Positions 36,301 through 49,690 of a DNA stretch of 64,000 nt are shown here, in pieces; position 1 is the stretch's first letter, and each line of letters starts with the position of its first letter. Location of the stretch: the NCBI GenBank assembly GCA_034509925.1, contig CM067530.1, forward strand, positions 10,588,501 to 10,652,500, given 5' to 3'. A program made the position numbers and the translations under genes. The notes below the pieces were generated by a model. The model searched no databases and was not told where the DNA came from. It was given only the letters and a program-made list of their open reading frames with translations. The stretch is from Hirudinaria manillensis. Taxonomy: Eukaryota; Annelida; Clitellata; Hirudinida; Hirudinidae.

Positions 36301-37861
36301 CCAGCGGTTATCACGTGATCGAGGTAGGCGGTCGTGCGTGCGAGAATCGAGGCTTTTGTTTGAGCAGTTGAGATGGTTGTGATCATCGTAGCTATTAATT
36401 AAATCGATTGATTTATGATGGCATTTAACATGCAGTAGAAATGGGAATTTATGCATATATAAGTTAATTTATGCATACATAAGTTAATTTATGCATACAT
36501 AAGTCAATTTATGTAGAGCCACGTGCAGGGCCCAGGACATTTTTTCGTTCCTCGTCGGCCCGAACCGGGGCCTTGCAAATTCATTCGAACTGAACTTCTT
36601 GCTTTTGTTTTCATGACCTGCAGTTCGTGAGCATCGTGACGATATCCTACCTGAGCCTGTGCACGTATTACACCATCTTCAGGATGAGGATCTTCAACTA
36701 TTACTACCTCGTCGGACCTCACGAGACGGACGAGAACAGCATGATCTTCTGCGGAATGTTAGTGGATGGATGGATGGATGGATGGATGGATGGATGGATG
36801 GATGGATGGATGGATGGATGGATGGATGGATGGACGGACGGATGGGTGGGTGGATGAGTGGGTGGATGGTTTGTGGATGTTGAGTCAAGAGTTGAATGAA
36901 TGTATGTTTTGTGAGCCAAGGAATGGATTGATGTGTCAAGATTAAGAATTGTTGATGGATGGATAGATGGACGAAAGAATTCGAATCAATTGAATTTATT
37001 CTTTCATCTAATTTAATGAAACTATTTATCATCATTTTTGATTCGTTTTTTTGTTTATTTTGTTTTCAAAAACAATTCTAATTGATAATCCTTATGTCCT
37101 TATTGGTCATAATTTATTTTCCTTTTGCAAGGCTGCTCTGTAGGCTGACTCCTCCACTTTGTCTCAATTTCCTCGGACTGATTCACCTCGACAGCCACAT
37201 AACCAAGAACAGCGACATGGTTGAAACAGCTTACACCAGGGTGGGTTGAAGGATCAGGGTTGGGGAGTGATGCTGCTGTTGATGTTTAGTATTTTGTGAC
37301 TTAAATTATATCTTGTATGCTCTCATCCATCTATCCATCCATCCTTTGATCCATTGTCCATCCATCCATACTTTGATCCACCTTCTATCCATCCATCCTT
37401 TGATCCACTGTCCATCCATCCACCCTTTTATCCACCATCCATCCATCATGAGTCATGTTAATCGTTCCAGTTCATGGGCAACATGGATGTTCTCCAGTTC
37501 ATCTCCGACGGCTTCAACATCTACTTCCCGATAGCCATCGTCGCACTCTGCATCCTCACTTTGTTCGGGGTCGGAACCAGGATCCTGCACTGCCTCGGAT
37601 TCCAGCAGTTCATCGGCGATGACGACATGACGCAGGAGATGATTGACGAGGGAGTCGAACTCGTCAAGAGAGGTTCGGGATTGATTGATTGATCGATTGA
37701 TTGATGCACTATTGTTTGGTGATGGTTGATGAAGGGCAGTGATGGATGTCTGGTTGACAGGAAGGTTGGAAAAGCTGGATTGCAGATTGGCAATCTATGG
37801 ATGAGTTGTGCTTGTTGATTGATAAGGTAGAGGTTATTTCTCAATTGATTGATTGATTGGT

Positions 37862-37929
<68 letters not shown>

Positions 37930-38569
37930 GAGAGGAGAAGGAGAAACCGACAGGAGGAGACCGACTCAAGGAAGAGGAACTGGAATGACAGAACGACCAA
38001 TGAAAGAGACGGTTCTGCAGCCTCCGTCAGCAGGAGGACCTGTGAGTTGGCTTATGAATATTCATTATCAATCTAACAATACTAATTAATCTTGACAATA
38101 ATGCTAGTATAATAATAATAATAATTATAATAATCATTTATTGATTAATACCACCAGTGCTGCTTAATGGACTCAACAAATTAAATTTGCCTAACTCCTT
38201 AATATATTGTAGCACACACAGCCAATGTTTGGATTGCCAACTCTTGAATATTCGTTAACAGTCCTAGCAACAATAACAGTAATAATAATAATAATAGTTA
38301 ACAATTAATAATCAATTAATCAAGCAGCCGCCCAAAGGTCAGGAAACGACCGTTCCGAACTCCTGAATGATGCCGAACCGATGGGCTACAGGAGCTATGA
38401 CGACCTCTCGGCAGTGCCCTCCACGGAGGTCGCCAGGTCTGGCCACTCCCGACCTTCGACCTTCGACCCGGTCAGGGGTCAGTACCCCGGGTCGTACCAG
38501 GGCGACCCCCTCGGCACTGGCAAGCGGCCGGGAGGGGGACCCCCAAGGAACATATTTGACGACGTCTGA
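33331..38569 (+). CDS. LMBRD2: LMBRD2, LMBR1-domain multi-pass membrane protein
   Basis: Multi-pass membrane protein of the LMBR1 family; the vertebrate member has been linked to adrenergic receptor signalling and to actin regulation. Thirteen exons: 33331-33504, 33681-33994, 34301-34468, 34694-34904, 35019-35093, 35374-35507, 35860-36029, 36142-36323, 36624-36757, 37132-37240, 37471-37672, 37931-38041, 38328-38569. Phases join to 741 aa (human 695). Matches include [24 protein letters not shown] (split by exon order as in human), [59 protein letters not shown], and the C-terminal NIFDDV. The extra length is mainly a Thr/Ser-rich, N-glycosylation-rich loop in exon 2. A poly-basic cytosolic tail follows the last membrane segment. 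Introns carry large tetranucleotide repeats. Confidence 0.96.
35676..35742 (-). repeat. Retroposon 3' tail next to a short telomeric repeat (LMBRD2 intron 6)
   Basis: Read on the minus strand: AACAAACAATTATGTACA matched in reverse, then AATAAACTCATAAACTC and a poly-A of 12. The same 3' end occurs at 48923-49037. It is followed on the plus strand by AGGGTTAGGGTTAGGG (35727-35742). An AATAAA signal just before the poly-A marks a reverse-transcribed element end. Confidence 0.65.
36763..36850. repeat. (GGAT)n microsatellite in LMBRD2 intron 9
   Basis: About 20 units of GGAT beginning five bases after the exon 9 donor GT (36758). Confidence 0.95.
37324..37448. repeat. (ATCC)n-rich block in LMBRD2 intron 10
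   Basis: Imperfect ATCC units arranged in a higher-order pattern (CCATCC...TTTGATCCA repeated three to four times), ending about 20 bp before exon 11. Confidence 0.9.
37841..37928. repeat. (TTGA)n microsatellite forming the exon 12 acceptor region
   Basis: About 20 TTGA/GATT units run directly into the acceptor AAG of LMBRD2 exon 12 at 37928-37930; there is no separate polypyrimidine tract. Confidence 0.95.
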
Positions 38570-39026
38570 TTGAATTTACTCGATCGATTGATTAAATTCA
38601 ATCGATTGAATCCGAATGATTTCCAATGATTTCCTTTTTGATCTGTCTGAGTATCATCATCATCAATCATAATTGGATTATAACATTAACTGTAATATTA
38701 CACTGTAATATAATTATTCTTCTTCTTCTTATTATTATTATTATTGTTATTGTATAAATTTATTATTATTAACATTTTAATTAATTATTAGAGGGATGAT
38801 AGCAGTGTTGTTGCTGATGCTGGTGGTGATGATGATGATGATGGTTATGCTCTGAAGGGTGGAGTAGAATGGTCATCATCATCGTCGTCGTCGTCATCAC
38901 CGTTACCTCGTTTAATTTTCATCTGAGGTATTATTTTAGACTGCAAATTCCATTTTTTCCATTTTGATGGCTTCAGTAATTATTCATACTCTATTTCTTT
39001 ATGTCGTCGTCGTCATCATCATTTGA

Positions 39027-39063
<37 letters not shown>

Positions 39064-42000
39064 GTTGTTGCTGATGTTGTTAACGTGCTCTCTCTCCATA
39101 TCTTGTGTTTCACGATATCCAGCATGATATATATTTTCAAAACATTTGGACAATATTATATTATATTTTATTTATTTTTATTTAGAAAGTATTGCAAAAA
39201 CCTTCAAAGCATTTTTCTTTCTAAGTTTTATGTATCATCGCTTCTGCCGTCCGTTGCCATGGTGATCGCGTGGGAGGTCATGATGCCGATGACGCGCGCC
39301 GTTTGCAGTGATGATACTAGCATCTATGTTCCAGTGTCTGAGAGACTATTATGATTTCATTTGTTTATTATTAATTAATTATATTTTAATTGATCGGTTA
39401 ATATTCGTTTATTAATTTCAAGTAATTTCCTTTCAATAATTTTAGATAATTTTCATTTGATTAATTTAAATTTATTAATTAATTTTAAAAATCACTTATT
39501 AATTCACTGGTGGACAATGACGGTGGTGATGGTGATGGCTAGGTAGATGATGATGACGATGATGATGATGGTTGTGACTGCTTGATGTCATTGCTAAGGT
39601 AGGCACGTTATAGTTTGATTGAAGCTATGAGTATTTCCTAATCATCACCACGATCATCATCAGACCAATATTATTATCATCGTTTTTAATAGGTTTATTA
39701 ATGTTTGTAAAGAAGATATTGAGCCCTGTTCTTCCATTAGAATGCTTTTGCCAATTACAATATGTACATTTATTATTATTATTATTATAACCAATTGCTA
39801 ATAATTTTTCCAATGCATGGACATCCCAGTAATAATGTACTTGATGACCTGGGTCACCCTGGGTCATTCTCCGTAGACCCCTAGGTGGAGTGCTAAGGTT
39901 GACCGAAGATCATCCGTGACGATCGCGTCTTTCTTTCGTTTCTTTCATTTCTTCTTCGTTTCTTCGAAACATTGTCATCATCGAAGTCTTAAAATGTGCT
40001 TTTTTCAAATCTCACTTCAGAGGCTTTTTGTTGTTTTCTTTTTGTTTTTGTTTTAAGATGATCGAATCGAATGACGACTACTTAGGGGTGGATAACATGG
40101 TCGTCGGGTTTAAGATGGATGAATTGGATAATCGGGTACGTTTTGTTACAACGTAGGACGGTCTTTTACATCTCAAGATAGTTTCAGCATCAATAATTCC
40201 CTCGGCTCTGTGCTGGCCTCACCGTGGGGGGGGACGAAGGAATTTTCCGACCCGTTGTTGTCATGGAAACTGCCACGAACATTCATTCTATACCGGCGGT
40301 GGATTTTGCCCTTGTTTAGTTAAGTTAATTACCTTGTCTGGTAATTAATTTAAATATTAATTATGTTAACTGTTGTTATTATTATCATCAATATTTTATT
40401 AATGAGCTGGGGCCGCGAAATCTTTAAACATGGCGTCGACATTGTTTTTCTTTATATTGTCGGTATTGCTTATTTCCACCTGACGGAGATGACTCAGTGT
40501 GATGTGGTAAGTAATAATATTCTGACACTAATTAATTTACTTATTAAAATTCAAACGGGGTGATCTTATTTGCTGATTTCCTTCTCGCTGGAAGTACACG
40601 CCGATCGGCAGCTAGCAAAATGGCGCAGAATTGTGGATAACCCCAAGAAATAAATCCCGCTAAATTTAGGGGACAGTACAGTCTCTTAGTCGAAGTTTTT
40701 CCTGTGAATAAGTGAAAAATCCGTTTATTTTGGTTTAAAGACTTAGTAATAAGTTTTAACTGCGCAGTTTTAACTGGACAGTATAACGTTGACATTGAAT
40801 ATAAAAATTAATAATAATAATAGTAACCATTACGACTACTGTTACAAAACAACAACAACAATATGGCAACTTATTGGTATAGAGCCGAATTCAGAACTGC
40901 GCAGGTTTAGAAAGCAAATGAGTAACTCGCTATCATTGTTTGCTGTTGTTGTTGTCGTAGCCTTGTAGCGTAATAGCAGCAACAATATCAGTTAAGAAGA
41001 CCCCGCAGTTTTTGATCGAACGATACAGGTGATTCCTCAAGTGTAGAGGACACCTGTAGTGCCTCTGCTTAGCTGTCCATTCATTCATCTATACATTCAG
41101 TCAGTCACTCATTCATTCATCCATTCATACATAGGAATGCATTTAAAGGACATTCACTGCTGAATGATGTAACACACCACGGGTCATCACACTTTTTCAG
41201 GATATTTTTTTTTCATCTGTTATTCCATCGAGGATGAAATTGAAACAAACAAATTCAATTATCAATTATTATTGTTTCCTTTTTTATTTAAATAATTAGC
41301 TGTCACAAAATTAATTAAATTAACAGTCTACTGTTCATAAACTGAGAAAAAAAAAGTTGACATTCCAGGGAGAGTATTTCAGTCTTCCAATCCCTCAGTT
41401 TGAGGAGAGGGGCAGAGGTGCTTGCCACAGGGGGGGTTGGGCCGTCTCACCACCTTCAATGTTTGTCAACAACTTCCTGGTATATAAAGGTGGCCGAGTA
41501 TTTACAGACTTCCAGTTGATTTGAGACGTTGCTGTTGTTGTTGATGACGGTAGTTGTCATAGCAACACGATTGGAAGGTGAAAATCGGTCGAACAAAAAG
41601 CACCGACTTCGACGGTAGAAAATGTCTTCGGGGAAAATCAAATAAAAACTCTGGTTCAACTCCAGAAAGCACAACAGATCAATCAACCAATCAATCAATC
41701 ATTCAACCAATCAATCAATCAATCCTGAACCGACTTTACCCGGCAAAAAAGGAAAAAGAAGTGCATCAAAAATAATTTTATTGAAAGTCATTTAATTTCA
41801 GTCTGTTAAGGGAAATTAATTCCCATCGATCCTCGGGGGGAACAAAAAGAAGAAATCAAAGCGCTACTCTCTCTTCAAGGACTAGCGTTTCTGGATGTTT
41901 CGATAGAGTCACACGGACGCTCGGACGTTTACAATCACGTACACAGGCAACTGTTTGCACGATGCTGCTGGCATTTGAAGAAAATTACGACGAATCCTTC

Positions 42001-42816
42001 GGACGTCACAGCGTCACGTGACTTCACGACGAGACGACAATTCACAATTATAAATGGAGAGGAACAAGATGAACACCAGAGAACAAAATAGAGAATTATG
42101 GCCATAATAATTATAATAATTATAATAATAATAATAATAACAATAAAAACAAGAAGCTACAACAACATTCAAATAAATTACGACACTACTGCAATAATAA
42201 CTGCAAAACGACGACAATACACAAATGATCACAACAGCTAAGGGGACTGCATTGGTCCGAGCCTCGTGGGCTTCGAAACCCTCTCTCGGTCGGAGAGGCA
42301 ACCTGAGACGGAGTCCTTGGAATGGCTGGACATACGCAGATGGAAAGACAACGAGTGAAATGGAGGAGACTAATAATAATAATAATGATCAATAAATGAT
42401 AATAATAATAATCTAATATGATATAAAATATAGTAAAAAAAGTAGCAATTGCAATAATAAAAATCTAATAGAATATAAAATACGGCAACCTTACGTTCGA
42501 ATCAGATGTGATGGGAGCACCATGACGGGCATAATAATGAAGTGATGTGGAGTACGGTATTAATGAGGATGATGATAATATTATTGTCACCGCAAGCCGT
42601 ACATTACGAATGATAAAGTAATTGGATATTAATTGAGATGCTACATTTTTTATTAATAATAAATAACAAGCAGTAGAAAGGATCGACGATTCAACTTCTG
42701 GGTCTTGAGACTGCCCGATCTGATCCCAAGCGAGGGTGGAGAGACCACAAATCCCTCGGGGCCTTTCCTCCCCAAAAACAGAAAATTTGTCGGAAGTTCT
42801 TCTGTCATCTTCTGCC
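38570..42816. other. Intergenic, 4.2 kb between convergent LMBRD2 and DUSP10
   Basis: It holds ATT and CAT microsatellites (38730-38760, 38880-38900, 39029-39062, 39540-39570) and an A/T-rich background. A balanced patch at 40020-40330 contains one possible exon (see findings). AAT runs occur at 42110-42140 and 42365-42415. No gene could be supported. The right end is DUSP10 3' UTR. Confidence 0.6.
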
Positions 42817-45298
42817 TCAAAATGTGGTCTTTTCCAGACCGTCTCCGAACTTTCCGGACAATTCTCTCAGTCGAGACTCGAATTCCAACAGTTGACCCAT
42901 GAAGTTGATGTTTGGGGAGACAATGGCTCTCTTGGCTTTGACGATGCCAAAGGCATCGAGAGAGGGACGGCCTGTCTTGGCCATGAGGTAGGCCATGGTG
43001 ATCGTGGGGGACCTGGACACGCCGGCCTGGCAGTGGACCAAAACCTTGCCGCCGCCATTTCGGGCAGATTCTGGAAAGGAAGGAACGAACGGATGTTTAG
43101 ATAACGAGACAAATTTAATAACGACTTCAATGAAGCAGTTTCAAGCCTCTCGTTTCTAGCCAGAAAACCCACCGATGAAGTCAATGGCCTGCTCGAAGTA
43201 TTGCTTGATGTTCTGAGAACCGCTGTCTGAAGCCGGCAGCCTCAGGGCCATGAAAGACCCCGGCCTTTGGACCTCACAGAAGAGCGGAATGGAGGTGGAC
43301 ACGTTGAGGACGTGCGTGATTCCGGCTCCTTCCAGGCGATCCATGTCGGCTGCGTCCTTCTCGTTACCGAGCCAGAGATGGGGAAGGATCTCCGTCATGA
43401 CGGTGCTGTCGATGGCCGCATCGACATAGGGAGACGTCGGACTGAAGAGCAAGGGACGCTGCTCCGTCGCCACTGGCTGGCTGCACAGGTGCGAGTGATT
43501 CACCATGAAATCCTTAAGACCACCTGTAGGGGAGGAATTAGTTGTATGAGTTTGAATATTTTTATTGATATTTTTACAATCTTAATTTTGTGTTGTCTGG
43601 AAGATGCCACCCGGACGTGTGGACAGTAAGAGATGAGAAATGACTGACAGAATTACAAACTTCAAATAGACCCTTTATGTTAGCACAATTGATAATGGCA
43701 ATAATGATGATTAAAAATCATCATGTCATTAATGGACTTAGATTTCTGAATCACCACCATCATCATCGTCAACGTAACTGTCATCATCAACAACACAGCC
43801 ACCTCTTCATAAGAAGCAGCTGTGTCTCTGCCTATAGTGAATCATGGCAGATACAAAGTCTACAGTAGCAAGCAGACCCTTCAGCAATACCAATTGTAGC
43901 AAGAACGACCTCAAGGCTTAATAGCATCAAACAACAACAATAATAATAATGATGATAATTATTCTCGATGATAATAATATTAGTATTTTGCTACTGTAAT
44001 TACATCTATTATTATTATTACTAATATTATTATTATTGCCATCCATGATTGATGTCATCAGAAATGGTAGAGCTGACAATAATTGAACTTTGCAGGATGT
44101 TACAAGTCGAGAAAGATGATTGCCTTCTGGGAGTTGTCCTAATGTGCGGACTGGTCGGGACCAATTTTCGTACGTAGCAAATTTAACGCTTTTAATGCAT
44201 TTAACATGATGCCTACTCAAGAGTACTCCTAAGAACCAAGAGCCTCTTATGGTCATTATAATAAAGATTACTTGTAATGAATCACATTAAGCAATGACTA
44301 CTTTTGGGTCATTAAGGAAGTTTGAGTCTCTTTAGGAGGTATAGTTTCAAAAAACGTTCCTGCCCATATACGAAATGTGTTGAACGTCATCAAAAGAACG
44401 CAGTCAACATAAATAAAAACCGTACTAAAGTATTAACCTAATTATAATAAAATGATAAATCACCTTTAAGGAACTCCACTCTGTGCCCGAGGAGGGCCAG
44501 CCTCGCGGCAATCGCCGAGAGGCAGCCCGTCTCTCCGACGTCCGTCGAGTCGTCGTCGTAGATGACGATCGCGCACTGCCTCGAGGAGGCGACTTCCCGA
44601 AACCTCTTCTTGTTTTCGGCACCGGAGATCAACTCCGGGACGCCTATCTTTCCGTCGGCGAACCTCTTCTTGATGGTCGGGTTGGTGCAGCAGGCGTTGA
44701 TAGAGCCGACGACGTGGTTCGAGTTGTACTTCATGAAACTTCGGCAGTCCACGGCCAGGACGCTGCCGGGGTCGGACGCGAGGCGCTCGGCGAGATCTTC
44801 CGGAGAGATGGGAAAAGGTCCCCTTTCTTGAATTCCCAGAGGGAGGAATTTCGGACAGGGACAGTGCAATTGAAAATCTTTCGTCTCGTCTTCGTGGTTT
44901 TTCAAAGTTGAGGAAGTGGTGCTGCAGAGGCTCAACGTGAATTCTGAGGTCGGACGAATGTTGAAGGTCTTTGGTTTGTTGGCAGAGTCGTTTAATACTG
45001 AACCGGGGGACTTGTCGAACACGCAGGACGACAATAGCGAAGGGGAGGAGCTGCAAGAAATTATGGTAGGAGATTTGGCGCCCCGTGGACTTTCCTCAGA
45101 TTCGTCTTCTTCCCTGAGATTCCTTTTCTGGGCGACTTTTCCAAAAGACAGCCTCAGTCCGTCGGCTCCCCTCTTGATTTCGGGCACATCCGTGCTGCTG
45201 CAACTGTCCTCGGAATCTGAAGAAGAGGACATGCCCGTCAGGTCAATGCTTTTGGTGGATAGCGTCCTCTCGCTGAGTCTTTGGATGACGATGGCCAT
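42817..45298 (-). CDS. DUSP10: DUSP10/MKP-5-like dual-specificity MAP-kinase phosphatase
   Basis: Dephosphorylates Thr and Tyr of MAP kinases; DUSP10 prefers JNK and p38. Three coding exons: 45298-44464, 43523-43173, 43070-42817; phases join, 479 aa (human DUSP10 is 482). Exon 1 holds a Ser-rich N-terminal region and the rhodanese-like MAPK-docking domain ([20 protein letters not shown] ... EFLKGGLKDF). Exons 2-3 hold the catalytic domain ([50 protein letters not shown]). The catalytic Cys is about residue 409 and Arg about 415, with Asp in [10 protein letters not shown]. The start at 45298 is chosen because it gives the family's length; an upstream in-frame Met at 45487 would add 63 residues of low-complexity hydrophobic sequence. 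Confidence 0.93.
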
Positions 45299-48200
45299 AA
45301 TGTGCTTTTTGAGGATCTGTATCTTTGAACTCACTTCAACCAAGTACAAGTAGCAGACCAACTTGTAGAACAGAAGCACGAAAGACTTTATGGTGTGTGA
45401 GTTGAGGCTAATCCGACTTTCAGTACCGGGAGACGAATGCATGAGAGTCAATGATTTTGTGTGGTTCAAGAAATTCTTTACTTTCAATTAACTGTTTAAG
45501 AGAACAAATCCACCATTAAACTTGGCAGGCATGATTTACATGACAACATTCGTACAGGAAAACTTTGTTTAAAGTTGAAGAAAAAAAAGGGGGCACGATG
45601 GCAGCCCATCCTAACCTGATTAATCAGTAGTAAAAGGCTTTATCCAAGAATCTCGGAATACGAATTATAAATACTTTTCGCAGAGAAATTACGGCTTAAA
45701 AAGAATGCAAATAATCTTTTTTAGCCGAAAAACAGTTCGCAAAATACGAGCAGACGACAGCGAACAAAAGGCAAACACTGTCAATCTGCAGTGCCGAAGC
45801 TTGCTCCTGGTTTTATATTCGAACGTTGTCTATTTTAAGACATGCTGTAATGCTCTAAAAATAGCAGCTGATCAATATTCATGTTTAGCAGAACCAAAAT
45901 TTTTACATAAAACGTTCTTAATTCAAAATTATTTTTGTTGACAATAAAAATATTTTATTTCTAAAAATTAAATTAAAAATTAAATTTGTATTTTAATAAT
46001 TTTTTGCTATTAAGAGAACTAATCGTGAGTGTTTATTTGCGTCTGTTTAGGGTAAACATGGCCGGTCAGCTGTGATGATTGAAACGTAAGACTTATCCGA
46101 ATGTAGTCATTGTTTAATGTGTGCCATGATTAAACTTTAAAAAAAAATGTTGTTTAACCTAATATGGCGACGTATTAGAAATAAGAACTGATACTCCTGG
46201 TATCGGCAATGGTATCATCGCTCGTGATACCAACAATGTCGCGCTCATTGTAAAGCCATGTTTTGATTTTTCTTTCATATGTCATGGAAAACTTTTGACC
46301 AATTGAAAATGGGTCTATCGATTGATAATCGATTTTCATAATCTCCTTAGTTCATCATTTACTATAAAAAAAAATTATGCTAAATTTTTCCGGTCCTTTT
46401 CGGAGCTTTTTGGGATACGATGGAAAATTTGAAGTGCTGGTTGTCATGGCACCACCACCAACAATCGTCATTATTATTTTTGTTATTATTATTATTATTA
46501 TTATTATAAGTTTCAACATCATTAGAAATGGGAGTTAAGAATAGCTACTACAGCGCATTATGATTAATTTAATACCAACAATGTGAATAATATCTAATGC
46601 CACTAATAATAAAGTAAACAATGATAATATAGATAATAAATGTTTAAAGAAATAATGATAATAATAATAATAATAACAATAGCAATAATAATAATAATAA
46701 TAACAAACAGAAATTGATATCGTCAACAATGTCAACAACAATAACAAGTTGAATCAGATTTCTAGTCGAAGGAATTTCTGATGCATTTGCGCAAAATATT
46801 CCGCGAATACCCGCTGATTAGACATTGATGTAAACATTCTGCCATGGCAACGTAATAAAAATAATAATAATAATAATAATAATAATGTTGTTAATGAATA
46901 GTAGCAATTATAATAATTACAACAGTAATAATAAAGGTGATGGTGATGATAGCGAACTCATTTAACTAATCAGAAGTTAGGGCTTGACATTAACAGTGAT
47001 GAGGACAACGACGACGATGGTGGTAGTGATAATGATGATGAAAAATCATCGTGGTTTAAATCGTTTCTAAATCTGACCATGGAGGATATCCGAGTAGGAA
47101 GTTTATGTAATAATTGGTTTCAGTTGATATCATCATCATCATCAACACCGCCACAATCATCATTATCATCATCACCATCATATGACTATTGACAGAGGTT
47201 CATGCTGTTACCTGTTGATGGTCTGATGCTGATGATGATAACGACATGACTGTTGCCACAAAAATATATAAATACATAATTTTGTATGATGATAATAATA
47301 ATAATAATAATACCGGAGCCACAATAACAATTATATTATCATTTTGGTCCAACTCGTTGCTGACCTGTTTTTCGTCCTATGGGTGCTCTGAATTCTCGAC
47401 CTACTTTGCGAAGTTCTCATTGGCCAGGAATGATGTAAACAACATAGCAGCAACAACAACAACATCAACAACAACAACAATAGCAACAACAGAACAACGT
47501 AAGCCTCGTTGCTTCCTTGGTTCTCGTCACGTACAAATGTTGTTTAATAATAATAATAATACTTCATCAACACAAAATAATGTGCGAAGTCTTTTTGCAT
47601 TGATTGTCCTTGTACAATCATCATGACCATCATCATCATCGTCGTCGTCGTTATCATCTTTGAATCTTATTACGCTAGCCATATCGGGAGTCTGTTTCTG
47701 ATTCTTTGGCACAAAATAGATGACGTGATGTCAACTTAGGACTGACTTTCCGAGTGTTTTGGCGATGACTGGATGGGAGAGAAGGCTGCACACCTTAAAT
47801 GTTTATCGATTGCACGACCTTATGACCCTCGGGGGTCTTGGTTCAGCGGCACCCTGATTGACAGCTGCTAAGGTTCTTACGGACTGCCACAGGGAGATTG
47901 AGTTGGAAGGGTGGATTGAAAAGACGAATAAATCATATAAATTGTCGGTCGGACGGAAGGATGGATAGAAGGATGGACGGATGGTTTACCTGATTGGGTG
48001 GATACTCGAATGAATGGGTTCATTCTGGAAAGATGGATGAATGATCTGACGGAGTAGGCGTTCCAGCTGTGAGCTGGAAACCTATGAATATTCATTCCAT
48101 AGCAATTTGTTTGTTTTTTTTTTGTTTTTCAAGACTAAATTTCTCTCTCTCTCTCGTTCTCTAACTTTAAAATCTTAATAGGCAAAAGAGCCTTCAATCA

Positions 48201-48483
48201 TGACATTCCTCGTCGTTCTCTGACGTAGAAGGCCATTGGCTCCTCTGATGTTGGGCTGGATGTGCCAATGTATGTGTGTGTGTGTGCAGGTGTGTGTTTA
48301 TGGGTCTGTGTGTATGTATGATGTACCGATGCCAGACTGATAAGAGTTTATTATTAGAATGATAATAGTTTATTATAGCACAAATGATTTTATCAATATA
48401 TTTTTATCTTTTATCTCTGCATTCTACCACAGATTATTGTGAATTAAAACATAATAATGAATGATGATGATGATGATATGATG

Positions 48484-48515
<32 letters not shown>

Positions 48516-48920
48516 CGCTGAAATAATATTGATGGTTATTTTTATTATGTTGTTTTATCCCAACACCCGATGTACGCCAAAGGATATCAGTTCAGGTGTA
48601 GAGGTCACATACCTTGAAATCAGCATTCAATAAAGAAACATGAAACTGACAAATGCGGACAAATGTTCAGGCCTGAACTGCAAAGTCAAAGAATCCTAGA
48701 ATCAAATCGTTGCTCTGTCAATCTTCCAGCACACGTCAAGGTCATACGCGAGGTCAGGTCATTCAGAAGTTCAGGGTCACTTGGATTAAGGCTTAGGAGG
48801 GGAGAAGGGGGTGGCGTGAAGGTCATTTGTGTCAAAAGGGTAAACTATGGTCCGACCATTTCAGATATCCATTTTCGCTATCAAGAGTTTCATGATTTGA
48901 AAAGTAAGGAATCATCTATG
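45299..48920. other. Repeat-rich intergenic upstream of DUSP10
   Basis: It contains the DUSP10 5' region and then microsatellites: ATT at 46475-46505, AAT/CAATAG at 46650-46715, AAT at 46858-46885, CAT at 47130-47180, CAA at 47445-47490, a (GT)n at 48275-48295, and AAT at 48483-48515. Several long frames here are only translations of these repeats. No gene supported. Confidence 0.6.
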
Positions 48921-48922
48921 GT

Positions 48923-49037
48923 TTTCTTTTCTTTTTTTTTTGAGTTTATGAGTTTATTAAGGTATCAAAGCAACTGAAAGAACAAATAGCAAATTGAACA
49001 ACATGTACAATATTAAACAAACAATTATGTACATAAC
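48923..49037 (-). repeat. Retroposon 3' end with poly-A tail (second copy)
   Basis: The minus strand gives TTGTTTAATATTGTACATG, further unique sequence, then AATAAACTCATAAACTC and an A-rich tail. It is the longer copy of the element end seen at 35676; about 60 bp of it are missing there. No coding part is recognised, so SINE or LINE origin is open. Confidence 0.65.
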
Positions 49038-49560
49038 ACAATGAAACAAATGAACTTAGGACGGCTATATCCAAGACAACGAATGATGTTAGTTTTTTCG
49101 GTCTCAGACTTTGGTCAAATCAAAGGGGACCACGGGATTGGGGAATGTTCCCCTTTGTGCCCCCAAAAGGGTGCATTTGGTGTTTTTGGGAACTATTTAT
49201 CGACTGGGCATGAACGTGCTCATTAGGAACTGCATGTAGGAAGTTGAGAATGGCTGGACAAACGTGAGTTGCGAGAGCATAATTGCTGCGTTTAGCTGTG
49301 TTTATCCTTAGAAAGACAATTTTCTGAAATTATAAGGTCTGTCTTTTAATGGTTGCTAAAAAAAAGTATCCCAGAACAGTGGCGTTAATTTTTGAAAGAC
49401 CAATTATTTAAGCGGAACAATAATGATAATAATGATAATTTATATTATAATAAAGTTAATCCTTTTGAATTATTATAAATGTTGGAGCTAATATATAATG
49501 TAGAAATAGGGACTTGAAAGAAAATAAAAAGATTAAAGTCGGTTTTTCACCGCAATGGTA

Positions 49561-49690
49561 TCCGTAACCCTAATGTAACCTTGACCCTAATCCTAACCTA
49601 GTCCTAACGCAACCTTAACCATAACCCTAACCCTACTGTGACTCTAACCCTATTCTAGCCCTGATATAATCCTAACCCTAACCCTACTGT
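49561..49690. repeat. Degenerate interstitial telomeric repeat (CCCTAA type)
   Basis: About 20 hexamer-like units of CCCTAA/CCTAAC with drift (GTAACC, TGACCC), including AACCCTAACCCTACTGTG twice. The plus strand is the C-rich strand. Confidence 0.85.

Noticed and set aside
36694..37035. His/Pro/Ser repeat frames opposite (GGAT)n
   Set aside because: Translations of the tetranucleotide repeat within an LMBRD2 intron.
45299..45487. Longer DUSP10 start at 45487
   Set aside because: It adds 63 residues absent from the family; starting at 45298 gives 479 aa and puts the active-site Cys at the expected position.
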